Assembly: GCA_963848495.1 (NCBI GenBank)
Contig: CAWKDV010000001.1
Span: 682,001 to 746,000 of the forward strand
Direction: 5' to 3'
DNA from: JAICJR01 sp963848495
GTDB taxonomy: Bacteria > Actinomycetota > Thermoleophilia > Solirubrobacterales > Thermoleophilaceae
Length of the DNA: 64,000 nucleotides
The translations under genes and the position numbers were made by a program. The notes under the pieces are model-generated. The model had not been told where the DNA came from and did not search any database. It saw only the letters and a list, made by a program, of their open reading frames with translations. Shown one piece after another: positions 6,966 to 15,062 of the stretch; positions within the stretch are counted from its first letter, which is position 1, and each line of letters opens with the position of its first letter.

Positions 6966-7918
6966 GTCTCGGCGAATTTACTCTCGTCGCGCTCGAGGGC
7001 CAACTCGATCATGCGCTCCACGAAGCCGTCGAAGCTCACCCCCGCGGCCTCCGCCGCCTGGGGCAGCAGGCTCGTCTCGGTCATGCCGGGGATCGCATTC
7101 GCCTCGAGCACGAAGAGCTCGGAGGTCTCCTCCTCGAGCATGATGTCCACGCGCGCCGCGCCGTAGCAGCCGAGCAGGGCGTAGGTGGCCACGGCGAGCG
7201 CCTGGGCGCGCGCGGTGATCGGCTCCGGCAGCTCGGCCGGGCAGACGAAGGTGGTGCGGCCGATCTCGTAGCGGGCCTCGAAGTCGTAGAAGCCGTCCTC
7301 GTGCGGCACCGCCTCGACCACCGGCAGCGCGGAGCCCTCCAGCACAGACACCGCCAAGTCGCGGCCCTTCACGTGACGCTCGAGCAGCACCTTGGTGTCG
7401 TAGGAGAAGGCGGCCACAAGCGCTCCCGGGACGTCCGCGGGCGTGCGCGCGAACTTCACGCCGAGCGCCGAGCCCTGGGCGGCCGGCTTCACGACGATCG
7501 GGAAGGCGAGCCGTTCCTCGATCGCCGGCAGCGCGCCCGCGGCGCCCAGCCCCTCGAACGCCGTCTGATTGAAGGCGAAGAACTCGGGCGTGGGCACGCC
7601 GGACTCGAGCAGCAGGTGCTTGGTCAGCACCTTGTCCATCGAGCGGATGCAGGCCGCCACGCCCGAGCCGGTGTAGGGGATCCCGAGGATCTCGAGCAGC
7701 TCCTGCACCGTGCCGTCCTCGCCGCCCGGCCCGTGCAGCGCGACGAAGGCCACGTCGGGCGCCTCCTCCTGGAGCCGCTCCACGAGGTCGGGCCCGACGT
7801 CGATCGGGATCGGCTCGTGCGCGAGGCGCGCCAGGGCGTCCTCCACGCGCGCGCCGGAGCGCAGGGACACCAGCCGCTCGAGCGAGCTGCCGCCCTTGAG
7901 GACGGCGACCCGGCTCAC
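6962..7918 (-). CDS. ddl: D-alanine--D-alanine ligase
   Basis: ATP-grasp enzyme joining two D-Ala for peptidoglycan precursors. The 318-residue product begins VAVLKGGSSLER (the family VLxGGxSxER), has FVALHGPGGEDGTVQ near residue 60, FPIVVKPAAQGSALGV for ATP binding, and DIMLEEETSELFVLEANAIPGMTETSL at the metal/active site. The GTG start at 7918 overlaps the aminotransferase stop (GTGA), and the length fits the short actinobacterial Ddl form. Coupling to an aminotransferase hints at D-amino-acid or precursor supply, but that is inference. Confidence 0.93.
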   Translation of the reverse strand: MSRVAVLKGGSSLERLVSLRSGARVEDALARLAHEPIPIDVGPDLVERLQEEAPDVAFVALHGPGGEDGTVQELLEILGIPYTGSGVAACIRSMDKVLTKHLLLESGVPTPEFFAFNQTAFEGLGAAGALPAIEERLAFPIVVKPAAQGSALGVKFARTPADVPGALVAAFSYDTKVLLERHVKGRDLAVSVLEGSALPVVEAVPHEDGFYDFEARYEIGRTTFVCPAELPEPITARAQALAVATYALLGCYGAARVDIMLEEETSELFVLEANAIPGMTETSLLPQAAEAAGVSFDGFVERMIELALERDESKFAET

Positions 7919-9321
7919 GCGCGCCGCCGCTCCGGGAACGAGACCACGGTTCCGCCATCGTCCACCGGCGCGGCGTCCGGCTGCGGCCGGCGCGGCGGCT
8001 GCTCCTGGCCGGTGAGCGTGCCGTAGAGCGCCACCTGCTCCTGCACGACCTTGCCGATGCGCCGGATGCCCTCGCGGATCGAGTGCTCGTCCTGGGCCGA
8101 GAAGTTCAGCCTCATTGCGCTGCGCCCGCGCCCGTCGAGGTAGGCCTGCTCGCCGGGAACGAAGGCCACGTTGTCGCGCAGCGCCCGCGCCAGCAGGTCG
8201 GTGGTGTCGATGAAGTCGGGCAGCGTCGCCCAGATGAACAGCCCGCCGCGCGGGCGCGTCCACTCCGCCTGCGGTGGGAAGAACTCGGCCAGCGCGTCGA
8301 GCATCGTGTCGCGCCTCGCGCGGTAGAGCTGGGTGAGCGACTCGACGTAGTCGTGCCAGCGCACCTCCTCGAAGTACGCCTGCACCATCAGCTGCGAGAG
8401 CGTGGAGGTGCAGAGGTCGGTGCCCTGCTTGCCCTGGTTGATCTTCTCGAGCACCGGCGGCGGGGCCACCACCCAACCGAGGCGGATGCCCGGCGAGAGG
8501 ATCTTCGAGAAGGTGCCGAGGTACATCACGTACACGCCGCCGTCGAGCGAGTAGAGCGACGGCACCGCGTCGCCCTCGTAGCGCAGCAGGCTGTAGGGGT
8601 TGTCCTCCAGCACGAGCAGCTCGCGCGCGTGGGCGATCTCGACCAGGCGGCGCCGCCGCGCCAGCGACATCGTCACGCCGGCGGGGTTCTGGAAGGTCGG
8701 CACCGTGTAGATGAACTTCGGCCGCCGCCCCTCGCGCTCGAGGCGGTCGAGCGCCTCCTCGAGCAGGTCCATGCGCATGCCGTCCGTGTCCAGCTCGATC
8801 TGCACCACGTCGGCCTGGTAGGAGGAGAAGGTTGGCACCGCGCCCGGGTAGGTCGGCGCCTCGGCCACCACGACGTCGCCCGGGTCGATGAGCGTCTTCG
8901 TCACGAGGTCGATGCCCTGCTGCCCGCCGGTCGTGACGACCATGTCGTCAATGTCCACGGGCGTGCCCTCGGCGGCCATCACCTCGCGGATGCAGGCCAT
9001 CGTCTCGCGCAGCCCCTCGGTCGGCCCGTACTGGAGCGCCTTCGCGCAGGACTCGGCCGCCACCCGGCAGGCCACGTCGGCGAACGTGCTGGGCGGGAAG
9101 GTGCTCGTGTCGGGCAGACCGCCCGCGAGCGAGATCACCTCGGGGCGCGCGGTGACCGCCATCAGGTCGCGCATCGCAGACGACTTCATCACGCGCGTGC
9201 GTGATGCAAACAAGCCTGCGTAGCGCTCGAGGTCGCGCGAGGTGGAGCGCGTCGGCCCCATGGGAGGTCGTTCGCCCCCATCCCCCGGACCCCTGCCCCG
9301 TGGATGGTCCTCTATCGTCAT
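7915..9321 (-). CDS. fold type I PLP aminotransferase (LysN/2-aminoadipate-like)
   Basis: Cytoplasmic PLP enzyme, 468 residues. It shows VISLAGGLPDTSTFP (substrate loop of the LysN/KAT group), VVTTGGQQGIDLVTK, PTFQNPAG, LEDNPYSLLRYEG (PLP-binding Asp region) and the Schiff-base Lys in GTFSKILSPGIRLGW. There is no MocR-type DNA-binding domain. A C-terminal tail rich in Pro and Arg follows. GGAAGG lies just before the ATG at 9321; the internal ATG at 9261 has no such site. First gene of a coupled ddl/NTF2 unit. Amino donor unknown. Confidence 0.88.
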   Translation of the reverse strand: MTIEDHPRGRGPGDGGERPPMGPTRSTSRDLERYAGLFASRTRVMKSSAMRDLMAVTARPEVISLAGGLPDTSTFPPSTFADVACRVAAESCAKALQYGPTEGLRETMACIREVMAAEGTPVDIDDMVVTTGGQQGIDLVTKTLIDPGDVVVAEAPTYPGAVPTFSSYQADVVQIELDTDGMRMDLLEEALDRLEREGRRPKFIYTVPTFQNPAGVTMSLARRRRLVEIAHARELLVLEDNPYSLLRYEGDAVPSLYSLDGGVYVMYLGTFSKILSPGIRLGWVVAPPPVLEKINQGKQGTDLCTSTLSQLMVQAYFEEVRWHDYVESLTQLYRARRDTMLDALAEFFPPQAEWTRPRGGLFIWATLPDFIDTTDLLARALRDNVAFVPGEQAYLDGRGRSAMRLNFSAQDEHSIREGIRRIGKVVQEQVALYGTLTGQEQPPRRPQPDAAPVDDGGTVVSFPERRRA

Positions 9322-9344
9322 GGCCCTTCCGGGGCAGCGTACAG

Positions 9345-9932
9345 ATGAGCCTCTTCATGGACATTGGACAGGGAGCCGGGCTGGCCGGCTCGAGCGGCGT
9401 TCGGCCGTTCCTTCCGCCGCTGCTCGCCGGCGCGCTCGCTCGCGGCAACGTCGGCCTCGACTTCAGCGGCACCGACTTCTCGTTCCTCGAGAGCGTCTGG
9501 TGGCTGGCCCTGCTGCTCGCGCTCGCCGTTCTGGCGTACGTCATCGAGCGCGCCCGCCCGGGCGCCGCCGACAGCCGGCAGGTCCAGCTCGGCGAGGGCC
9601 TGCTCGGGCTCGCGTTCGGCGCGCTCCTGTTCGGCGGCTCGCTGGCGGACACCGGGCACAAGAGCTGGCCCGGGCTGATCGCGGGCGTGGCCTGCGCGCT
9701 GCTCGGCTTCGCGGCCGTGGCCGGGCTGCTCCGCCGCACGCGCCGCCGGCTCGACCCGTCAGCGGCCGCCTTCCTCAGCGCCTACGCTGACATCGCCGCG
9801 CTCGTGCTCGCGGGGCTGGCGATCCTGATCCCGCCGGTGTCCTTCCTGGCGCTCGCCGCCTTCGTCCTGCTGCTGGTGCAGGGGCGCAGGGGCGAAGACC
9901 GCAAGTTCGAGGGCCTGCGCATCCTCAGATGA
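9345..9932 (+). CDS. DUF4126 family membrane protein
   Basis: About 195 residues with four or five hydrophobic segments (near 8-28, 50-68, 88-118, 145-185). The N-terminal SSGVRPFLPPLLAGALAR is characteristic of DUF4126. Function unknown. It is divergent from the aminotransferase gene with only about 23 bp between starts. The stop overlaps the next ATG (ATGA), coupling it to the phosphodiesterase. Start at 9345 (MSLFMDIG) or 9357. Confidence 0.8.
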   Translation: MSLFMDIGQGAGLAGSSGVRPFLPPLLAGALARGNVGLDFSGTDFSFLESVWWLALLLALAVLAYVIERARPGAADSRQVQLGEGLLGLAFGALLFGGSLADTGHKSWPGLIAGVACALLGFAAVAGLLRRTRRRLDPSAAAFLSAYADIAALVLAGLAILIPPVSFLALAAFVLLLVQGRRGEDRKFEGLRILR

Positions 9933-11398
9933 GCAAAGCCGGGCGGCCGAAGAAGCTCGTCCTCGCCGTTATCGACTCGCTCAAGCCGGAGATGCTCGAC
10001 CGGGCGCTGGCGGAGGGTCGGGTGCCGGCGCTGCAGGCCGTGATCGAGCGCGGCACCTACGTGCGCGACTGCGTGTCCTCCTACCCCTCGGTCACGCCGG
10101 TCGCCTCGTCCTGCATCGCCACCGGGGTGGCACCGGACCAGCACCACATCCCCTCGATGAACTGGTACCACCGCGGCGAGGAGCGCTACGTCGAGTACGG
10201 CTCGTCGATGCAGGCCACGCGCGCGTTCGGCATCCGCCGCTCGCTGTTCGACACGGTCTACAACATGAACATGGCCCATCTCAGCCGGGCCGTCCCGACC
10301 GTGTACGAGTCGCTCGAGGACGCCGGGCTGCGGACCGCCTGCACCACCTACCTGATCTACCGCGGCCGCACGCGCCACTCGATCGCCGAGGACGGGGTCT
10401 ACTCGGCGATCGCCCGCGCCGCCCAGTTCACGCACGCCGTGTACGGGCCGACCGAGCTCTTCTACGCCGACCTCTTCTCCTCGCGCAAGACCGGCTGCCG
10501 CTCGATGCTCGGCAAGCCCGGCCAGCGCGACCAGCACACGGGCTGTGTCGGGGCCTATCTGGTCGAACACGACCTGTTCGACTTCCTGCTCTTCTCGCTG
10601 CCGGACAACGACACCTACTCGCACCGGCATGGCCCGTACGCGCAGGTGACCTCGATCGCCGACGCCGACCGCGCGCTCGAGCGCATCATGCACGTGGCCG
10701 GCGGCCCGGACGCCTTCCTCGAGGACCACGCGGTGGTGGTGATGTCCGACCACTCGCAGACGAGCGTCGAGGAGCGCGTGAACCTCGCGCAGGGGCTGCC
10801 CGACTGGCGCGTCCTGCTGCCGGGCGAGACGGCGGCCGCGGGCGCCGAGATCGCGGTCTGCCCCGCTGCGCGCTCCGCGATGGTCTACGTGCTCGACCCC
10901 GACAAGCGCGAGGAGGCGGCCGCTCGGGTGATGAGCGACCTGCGGAAGGTCGAGGGGCTCGACGTGGTGGCGCGGCTCGCGGGCGAGGAGGCGGAGGTGT
11001 GGAGCGAGCGCGGCGAGCTGCGCTTCGCGCCGGGCGGAGAGCTGCATGACCGGCGCGGCGGGCGCTGGAGCGTGGAGGGCGATCTCGACGCACTCGATCT
11101 CGACGTCGCCGACGGCCGCGTGGACAGCCGGATCTACCCGGACCCCCTCGGAAGGCTCTGGTCCGCCTTAACATGTCCTAACTCCGGTGACGTCCTGATC
11201 GGTGCAACCCCCGGGTATGAGTTCGTAGACTGGGGAGGCACCGACCACGTGGGCGGTGGAAGCCACGGTTCGCTCCACAGAGGCGATTCGCTAGGCGTCC
11301 TCGTCTTTGCCGGCACGGAGCCGGTACAGGTCCCGGAGCAGTGGTCGATACAGGACGTGACCCCAATGGTGCTCCAGCATTTCCAGGTAGGCTCGTAG
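9929..11398 (+). CDS. type I phosphodiesterase/alkaline phosphatase superfamily protein
   Basis: The 489-residue protein of the nucleotide pyrophosphatase/phosphodiesterase group has two-zinc chemistry signatures: VLAVIDSLKPEML (metal Asp), SYPSVTPVASS (Thr/Ser nucleophile region), SLPDNDTYSHRHGP (metal ligands) and VVMSDHSQT (Asp-His). No signal peptide is visible, so it may act in the cytoplasm or be anchored through the DUF4126 partner. Substrate unknown. The following genes (GtrA, GT87-like) suggest glycolipid or cell-wall polymer metabolism. Confidence 0.87.
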   Translation: MSKAGRPKKLVLAVIDSLKPEMLDRALAEGRVPALQAVIERGTYVRDCVSSYPSVTPVASSCIATGVAPDQHHIPSMNWYHRGEERYVEYGSSMQATRAFGIRRSLFDTVYNMNMAHLSRAVPTVYESLEDAGLRTACTTYLIYRGRTRHSIAEDGVYSAIARAAQFTHAVYGPTELFYADLFSSRKTGCRSMLGKPGQRDQHTGCVGAYLVEHDLFDFLLFSLPDNDTYSHRHGPYAQVTSIADADRALERIMHVAGGPDAFLEDHAVVVMSDHSQTSVEERVNLAQGLPDWRVLLPGETAAAGAEIAVCPAARSAMVYVLDPDKREEAAARVMSDLRKVEGLDVVARLAGEEAEVWSERGELRFAPGGELHDRRGGRWSVEGDLDALDLDVADGRVDSRIYPDPLGRLWSALTCPNSGDVLIGATPGYEFVDWGGTDHVGGGSHGSLHRGDSLGVLVFAGTEPVQVPEQWSIQDVTPMVLQHFQVGS

Positions 11399-11406
11399 GT
11401 CCCCCA

Positions 11407-11892
11407 ATGTCCGACGACACCGCTATCGCGTTCCGAGAGGAACGGATGCAGGCCCCGCCGGCGCCGCCGGTGCGCGCCCACACGCGCCTGCGCCACGGCA
11501 TGCGCCGCACCCATAACTGGGTGCAGCTCGCCAAGTTCTGCGTGGTCGGCGGCACGGGCTACGCGCTCAACCTTGGGGTGTTCGCGCTGCTCGCCGTCAA
11601 GCTCGACGTGCACCACCTCGTGGCCGCCACCGTCGCGTTCCTCGTTGCTTTGACCAACAACTTCTGGTGGAACCGCCACTGGACCTTCCGAGCGCGCGAG
11701 GGCCATGCCGGCTTCCAGGCGGCGCGCTTCTTCACCATCAGCGTGCTGGCCTTCCTGTTCTCGCTCGGGGTGCTCCAGCTGCTCATCAACGGCGGCGTGC
11801 CGAAGATCGGCGCCCAGGCGATCGCGATCGCCGCCGCCACACCGCTCAACTTCCTCGGGAACAAGATGTGGAGCTTCGGCCGAGGCCGCTGA
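11407..11892 (+). CDS. GtrA-family membrane protein
   Basis: 161 residues with a basic N-terminus then four transmembrane segments (about 42-62, 68-88, 102-122, 130-150). GGTGYALNLGVF, NNFWWNRHWTF and PLNFLGNKMWSF are the GtrA hallmarks. Such proteins are thought to move undecaprenyl-phosphate-linked sugars across the membrane. The ATG at 11407 is 8 nt after the phosphodiesterase stop. The gene overlaps the GT87-like gene by 25 nt if the GTG at 11868 is used. Confidence 0.9.
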   Translation: MSDDTAIAFREERMQAPPAPPVRAHTRLRHGMRRTHNWVQLAKFCVVGGTGYALNLGVFALLAVKLDVHHLVAATVAFLVALTNNFWWNRHWTFRAREGHAGFQAARFFTISVLAFLFSLGVLQLLINGGVPKIGAQAIAIAAATPLNFLGNKMWSFGRGR

Positions 11893-13592
11893 GCCGAGGC
11901 CTCGTTCTCGCGGCGGCGCTGGCCGCCACCCTGGCGCTCCCGCAGGTCGCGCACGCCTTTGACGCGTCGCAGCCCGCGATCCAGCTGCCGACGACTCAGA
12001 TCGAGGTGCCGAAGGGCTACCGCCTGTCGGCGCTCCAGGCCGTGGCCATCGCGCAGCGCGTGGTGAAGGTCCGCGACGAGCTGCACAAGCACCCGGGCCT
12101 GCGTCCCTATGGCTACATCGAGCGGCCGCGCTCCTGGCAGGTCAGCTACTTCGACCCGAAGAACAAGGAGCGGATGCAGGTGCTGGTGGACGATCCATCC
12201 GGCACCCCGCTCGAGGCCTGGACCGGCTACCAGGTGCAGTGGCGCATGGCGCGCGGCTACCCGGGCGCGTTCGGCCGCCGCTTCGATGCGATCTACGTCT
12301 GGCTGCCGCTCGGGCTGATCTTCCTGCTGCCGTTCATCGACCCGCGCCGGCCATTCCGGCTGCTGCATCTCGACCTGCTGATGCTGGTGGCCTTCGCGGT
12401 CTCGCACCTGTTCTTCGAGCGCGGCAACATCGGCGTGTCGGTGCCACTCGTCTACCCCGTGCTGGGCTATCTGCTGATCCGGATGCTGATCGCCGGCTTC
12501 CGGCCGCGCCGGCCGCAGGGGAAGCTCGTGCCCTACGCGTCGGCCTTCGCGCTCGGGCTCGCAGTGCTCTTCCTGATGGGCTTCCGCATCGGGCTGAACA
12601 TGATCGACTCGAACGCGATCGACGTCGGCTACGCGGGTGTGACGGGGGCCGACTACATCACGCACGGCAAGCCGCTCTACGAGGGCAACTTCCCGGCCGA
12701 CAACGCGCACGGCGACACCTACGGGCCGGTGAACTACATCGCCTACATCCCGTTCGAGCAGGTCTGGCCCTGGAGCGGCCGCTGGGACGACCTGCCGGCG
12801 GCGCACGCTGCGGCCGTGGCCTTCGACCTGCTCACGCTGCTCGGCCTGTTCCTCGTGGGCCGGCGATTGCGCGACGGACCGGCGGGCACGAACCTCGGCG
12901 CGGTGCTCGCGTTCGCCTGGGCGGCCTACCCCTATTCCCTGTTCGTCCTGTCCACCAACTCGAACGACTCGCTGGTGGCCGCGCTCGTCGTATGGGCGTT
13001 CCTTGCGCTGTCATCGCCGCCGGCGCGCGGAGTGCTCGTCGCACTCGGCGGGGCCGCGAAGTTCGCGCCGCTCGCGCTGGCGCCGCTGTTCGCTCGCGGC
13101 CGCGATCCCCTCTGGAGCCGCCGCACCCTCATCGCGTCGCTTGCGGTGATCGCCGTCTTCGTGATCGCATGGCTGCCCTTCATCCCCAACGGCGGCCTTG
13201 ACGAGCTCTGGCACCGCACGCTGGGCGGGCAGGTCAACCGCAGCGACTCGCCGTTCAGCATCTGGGGCCAGACCTCGCTCGGCTGGCTGCACGCGATCTG
13301 GGAGGTCTGCGTGGTGGGGCTGGCGATCGGCGTGGCGATCGTGCCGCGGCGGCGCAGCTCGGCTCAGATCGCGGCGCTGGGGGCGGCGGTGGTGATCGCC
13401 TTCCAGATGGCCGCCTACCACTGGTTCTACCTCTACATCGTCTGGTTCGCGCCGCTCGTGTTCGTGGCGCTGTTCGCCGTCTATGAGCGAGTGGCCGACG
13501 AGGACTCGGCCGGCAGGAGCAGCTGGTCGATCGAGAGCGCCTTCCCGGAGGAGTCCGCCTCGATGGCCACGCCGTTGAGCCACGGATCCTGA
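11868..13592 (+). CDS. polytopic GT87/DUF2029-like glycosyltransferase with N-terminal exported domain
   Basis: About 574 residues. A signal-like segment (LVLAAALAATLALP, cleavage near AHA) is followed by a PepSY-like extracytoplasmic domain of about 100 residues (PKGYRLSALQAVAIAQ, QVSYFDPKNKERMQVLVDD), then roughly ten transmembrane segments with GPVNYIAYIPFEQVWPW in a loop, as in polyprenyl-phosphate-sugar-dependent transferases. No ATG, GTG or TTG lies at the GtrA stop. The GTG at 11868 has GGGA 7 nt upstream and gives a positive n-region (RPRPLSRG), so it is preferred over the CTG at 11889. The 3' end overlaps the convergent ymdB-like gene by 112 bp. Confidence 0.75.
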   Translation: MELRPRPLSRGLVLAAALAATLALPQVAHAFDASQPAIQLPTTQIEVPKGYRLSALQAVAIAQRVVKVRDELHKHPGLRPYGYIERPRSWQVSYFDPKNKERMQVLVDDPSGTPLEAWTGYQVQWRMARGYPGAFGRRFDAIYVWLPLGLIFLLPFIDPRRPFRLLHLDLLMLVAFAVSHLFFERGNIGVSVPLVYPVLGYLLIRMLIAGFRPRRPQGKLVPYASAFALGLAVLFLMGFRIGLNMIDSNAIDVGYAGVTGADYITHGKPLYEGNFPADNAHGDTYGPVNYIAYIPFEQVWPWSGRWDDLPAAHAAAVAFDLLTLLGLFLVGRRLRDGPAGTNLGAVLAFAWAAYPYSLFVLSTNSNDSLVAALVVWAFLALSSPPARGVLVALGGAAKFAPLALAPLFARGRDPLWSRRTLIASLAVIAVFVIAWLPFIPNGGLDELWHRTLGGQVNRSDSPFSIWGQTSLGWLHAIWEVCVVGLAIGVAIVPRRRSSAQIAALGAAVVIAFQMAAYHWFYLYIVWFAPLVFVALFAVYERVADEDSAGRSSWSIESAFPEESASMATPLSHGS

Positions 13593-14281
13593 TCCGAGGT
13601 CTCGAACTTCACCGGCATCATCGTGGTGAAGCGCTCGAGGGCCTGCTCGCGCTTCACGCCGATCACGCCGCCGCGCGGGCCGGTCATGCCCACGTCGCTG
13701 ATGTAGGCGGTGCCGCCGGGCAGCACCCGGCCGTCCGCCGTGGGGATGTGCGTGTGCGTGCCCAGGCAGGCGGTGACGCGGCCGTCGAGGTGCCAGCCCA
13801 TCGCCACCTTCTCGCTGGTGGCCTCGGCGTGGAAGTCCACGAGGATCCAGTCGGTCTTGTCGCGCAGCTCGGCGAGGATCGCGTCGGACTCGCTGAAGGG
13901 CGAGCGCGCGGCGTCGAGGAAGACCGTGCCGGACAGGTTCACCACGCCGAGGCGCCCGGCCTCGCCCTCCACCACCGTGAAGCCGCGACCCGGGTTACCG
14001 CGGGGATAGTTGGCCGGCCGCACGATGCGCGCGTCGCGGTCGAGGAACTCGTACACCTCGCGGTGCTTGTAGGCGTGGTTGCCGAGCGTGATCGCGTCGA
14101 CGCCGGAGTGGTCCAGCCAGTCGCGGGCGATCTTCTCCGTGATGCCCAGGCCGCCGGCTGAGTTCTCGCCGTTCACCACCACGAAGTCGGGCCGGTAGCG
14201 GTCGCGCAGGCCGGGCAGAAGCCCCTCCAGCGTGCGGCGCCCGACGCCGCCCACGACATCTCCGATGAACAGCAATCTCAT
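13481..14281 (-). CDS. YmdB-family metallophosphoesterase (2',3'-cNMP phosphodiesterase-like)
   Basis: The 266-residue protein matches the TIGR00282/YmdB family: MRLLFIGDVVGGVGRR, VVVNGENSAGGLGI, ITLGNHAYKH, VDFHAEATSEK and LGTHTHIPTAD hold the two-metal ligands. In Bacillus YmdB is a cyclic-nucleotide phosphodiesterase affecting biofilm and motility; the role here is inferred. The 3' end overlaps the GT87-like gene on the other strand by 112 bp, and both proteins use that DNA for their last ~37 residues. Confidence 0.92.
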   Translation of the reverse strand: MRLLFIGDVVGGVGRRTLEGLLPGLRDRYRPDFVVVNGENSAGGLGITEKIARDWLDHSGVDAITLGNHAYKHREVYEFLDRDARIVRPANYPRGNPGRGFTVVEGEAGRLGVVNLSGTVFLDAARSPFSESDAILAELRDKTDWILVDFHAEATSEKVAMGWHLDGRVTACLGTHTHIPTADGRVLPGGTAYISDVGMTGPRGGVIGVKREQALERFTTMMPVKFETSDQDPWLNGVAIEADSSGKALSIDQLLLPAESSSATRS

Positions 14282-14305
14282 GCGCCGCGATTCTCGCAGT
14301 CCGAC

Positions 14306-14311
14306 TACCGT
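14306..14311 (+). promoter_or_regulatory. -10 box (TACCGT) for leaderless ABC ATPase mRNA
   Basis: TACCGT ends 7 nt before the ATG at 14319 and there is no Shine-Dalgarno, so transcription would start at or near the A of the start codon. Part of a window-wide pattern. Confidence 0.5.
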
Positions 14312-14318
14312 TGGGCCG

Positions 14319-15062
14319 ATGCAGGAGCCGGCGCAAGCGGACGCCGAGCGGGCGCCGCCGTCCGCGGTCGTCCTCGAGGCACGCGAGATCGTCAAGCGCT
14401 TCGGCGACCGGGTCGCGCTCAAGGGCGTCTCGCTCAGCGCCACGCGCGGCGAGCTCGTGGCGATCATCGGGCCGAACGGCGCTGGCAAGACCACGCTGCT
14501 GTCGATCCTCGCGGGCGTGCAGCGGGCCGATTCGGGGAGCGTGAGCCACGGGCCCGAGGAGGTCGGCTGGGTGCCGCAGCAGCCCGCCCTCTACGGCAAG
14601 CTCACGGTGGCGGAGAACCTGCGCCTGTTCGCGCGCCTCGAGCGCCGCCCCGACGTCGAGGGCGCGGTCGCGGGGATGCTGGGGCAGACCGGGCTCGAGG
14701 AGCGCGCGGGCGACCCGGTGGCGGAGCTCTCCGGCGGCAACCGCCAGCGCGTGAACATCGCCATCGGCCTGCTGTCCGAGCCAGAGGTGCTGCTCCTCGA
14801 CGAGCCCAGCGCGGCGCTCGACCCGCGCCAGCGCGAGCGCCTGTGGGAGTTCATCGGCGGCCTGGCCCGGCAGGGCACAACCGTCGTCTTCTCCACCCAC
14901 AACGTGCAGGAGGCCGAGCGCTACGCAGACCAGGTGGTGGTGCTGGCCGACGGCGAGCGGCTGTTCGCGGGCACGCCGCGCGAGCTCGAGAACACCGTGG
15001 GCGACGCCGCCGGCGACTTCGAGACCGCCTTCGTCGCCTTCCTGCGCCAGCAGGGCCACTGA
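14319..15062 (+). CDS. ABC transporter ATP-binding protein (ABC-2 exporter)
   Basis: 247-residue nucleotide-binding subunit. Walker A GPNGAGKTTLL near residue 58, Q loop WVPQQPALY, signature LSGGNRQRVNIA, Walker B VLLLDEPSAALD and the switch His in FSTHNVQEAERY. The short Q-loop and single domain fit the DrrA/CcmA-like exporters. The upstream ATG codons lie inside the divergent ymdB-like gene, so 14319 is chosen. The stop overlaps the permease start as TGATG. Location before hemB suggests a possible haem or cytochrome-related cargo, but the cargo is unknown. Confidence 0.93.
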   Translation: MQEPAQADAERAPPSAVVLEAREIVKRFGDRVALKGVSLSATRGELVAIIGPNGAGKTTLLSILAGVQRADSGSVSHGPEEVGWVPQQPALYGKLTVAENLRLFARLERRPDVEGAVAGMLGQTGLEERAGDPVAELSGGNRQRVNIAIGLLSEPEVLLLDEPSAALDPRQRERLWEFIGGLARQGTTVVFSTHNVQEAERYADQVVVLADGERLFAGTPRELENTVGDAAGDFETAFVAFLRQQGH

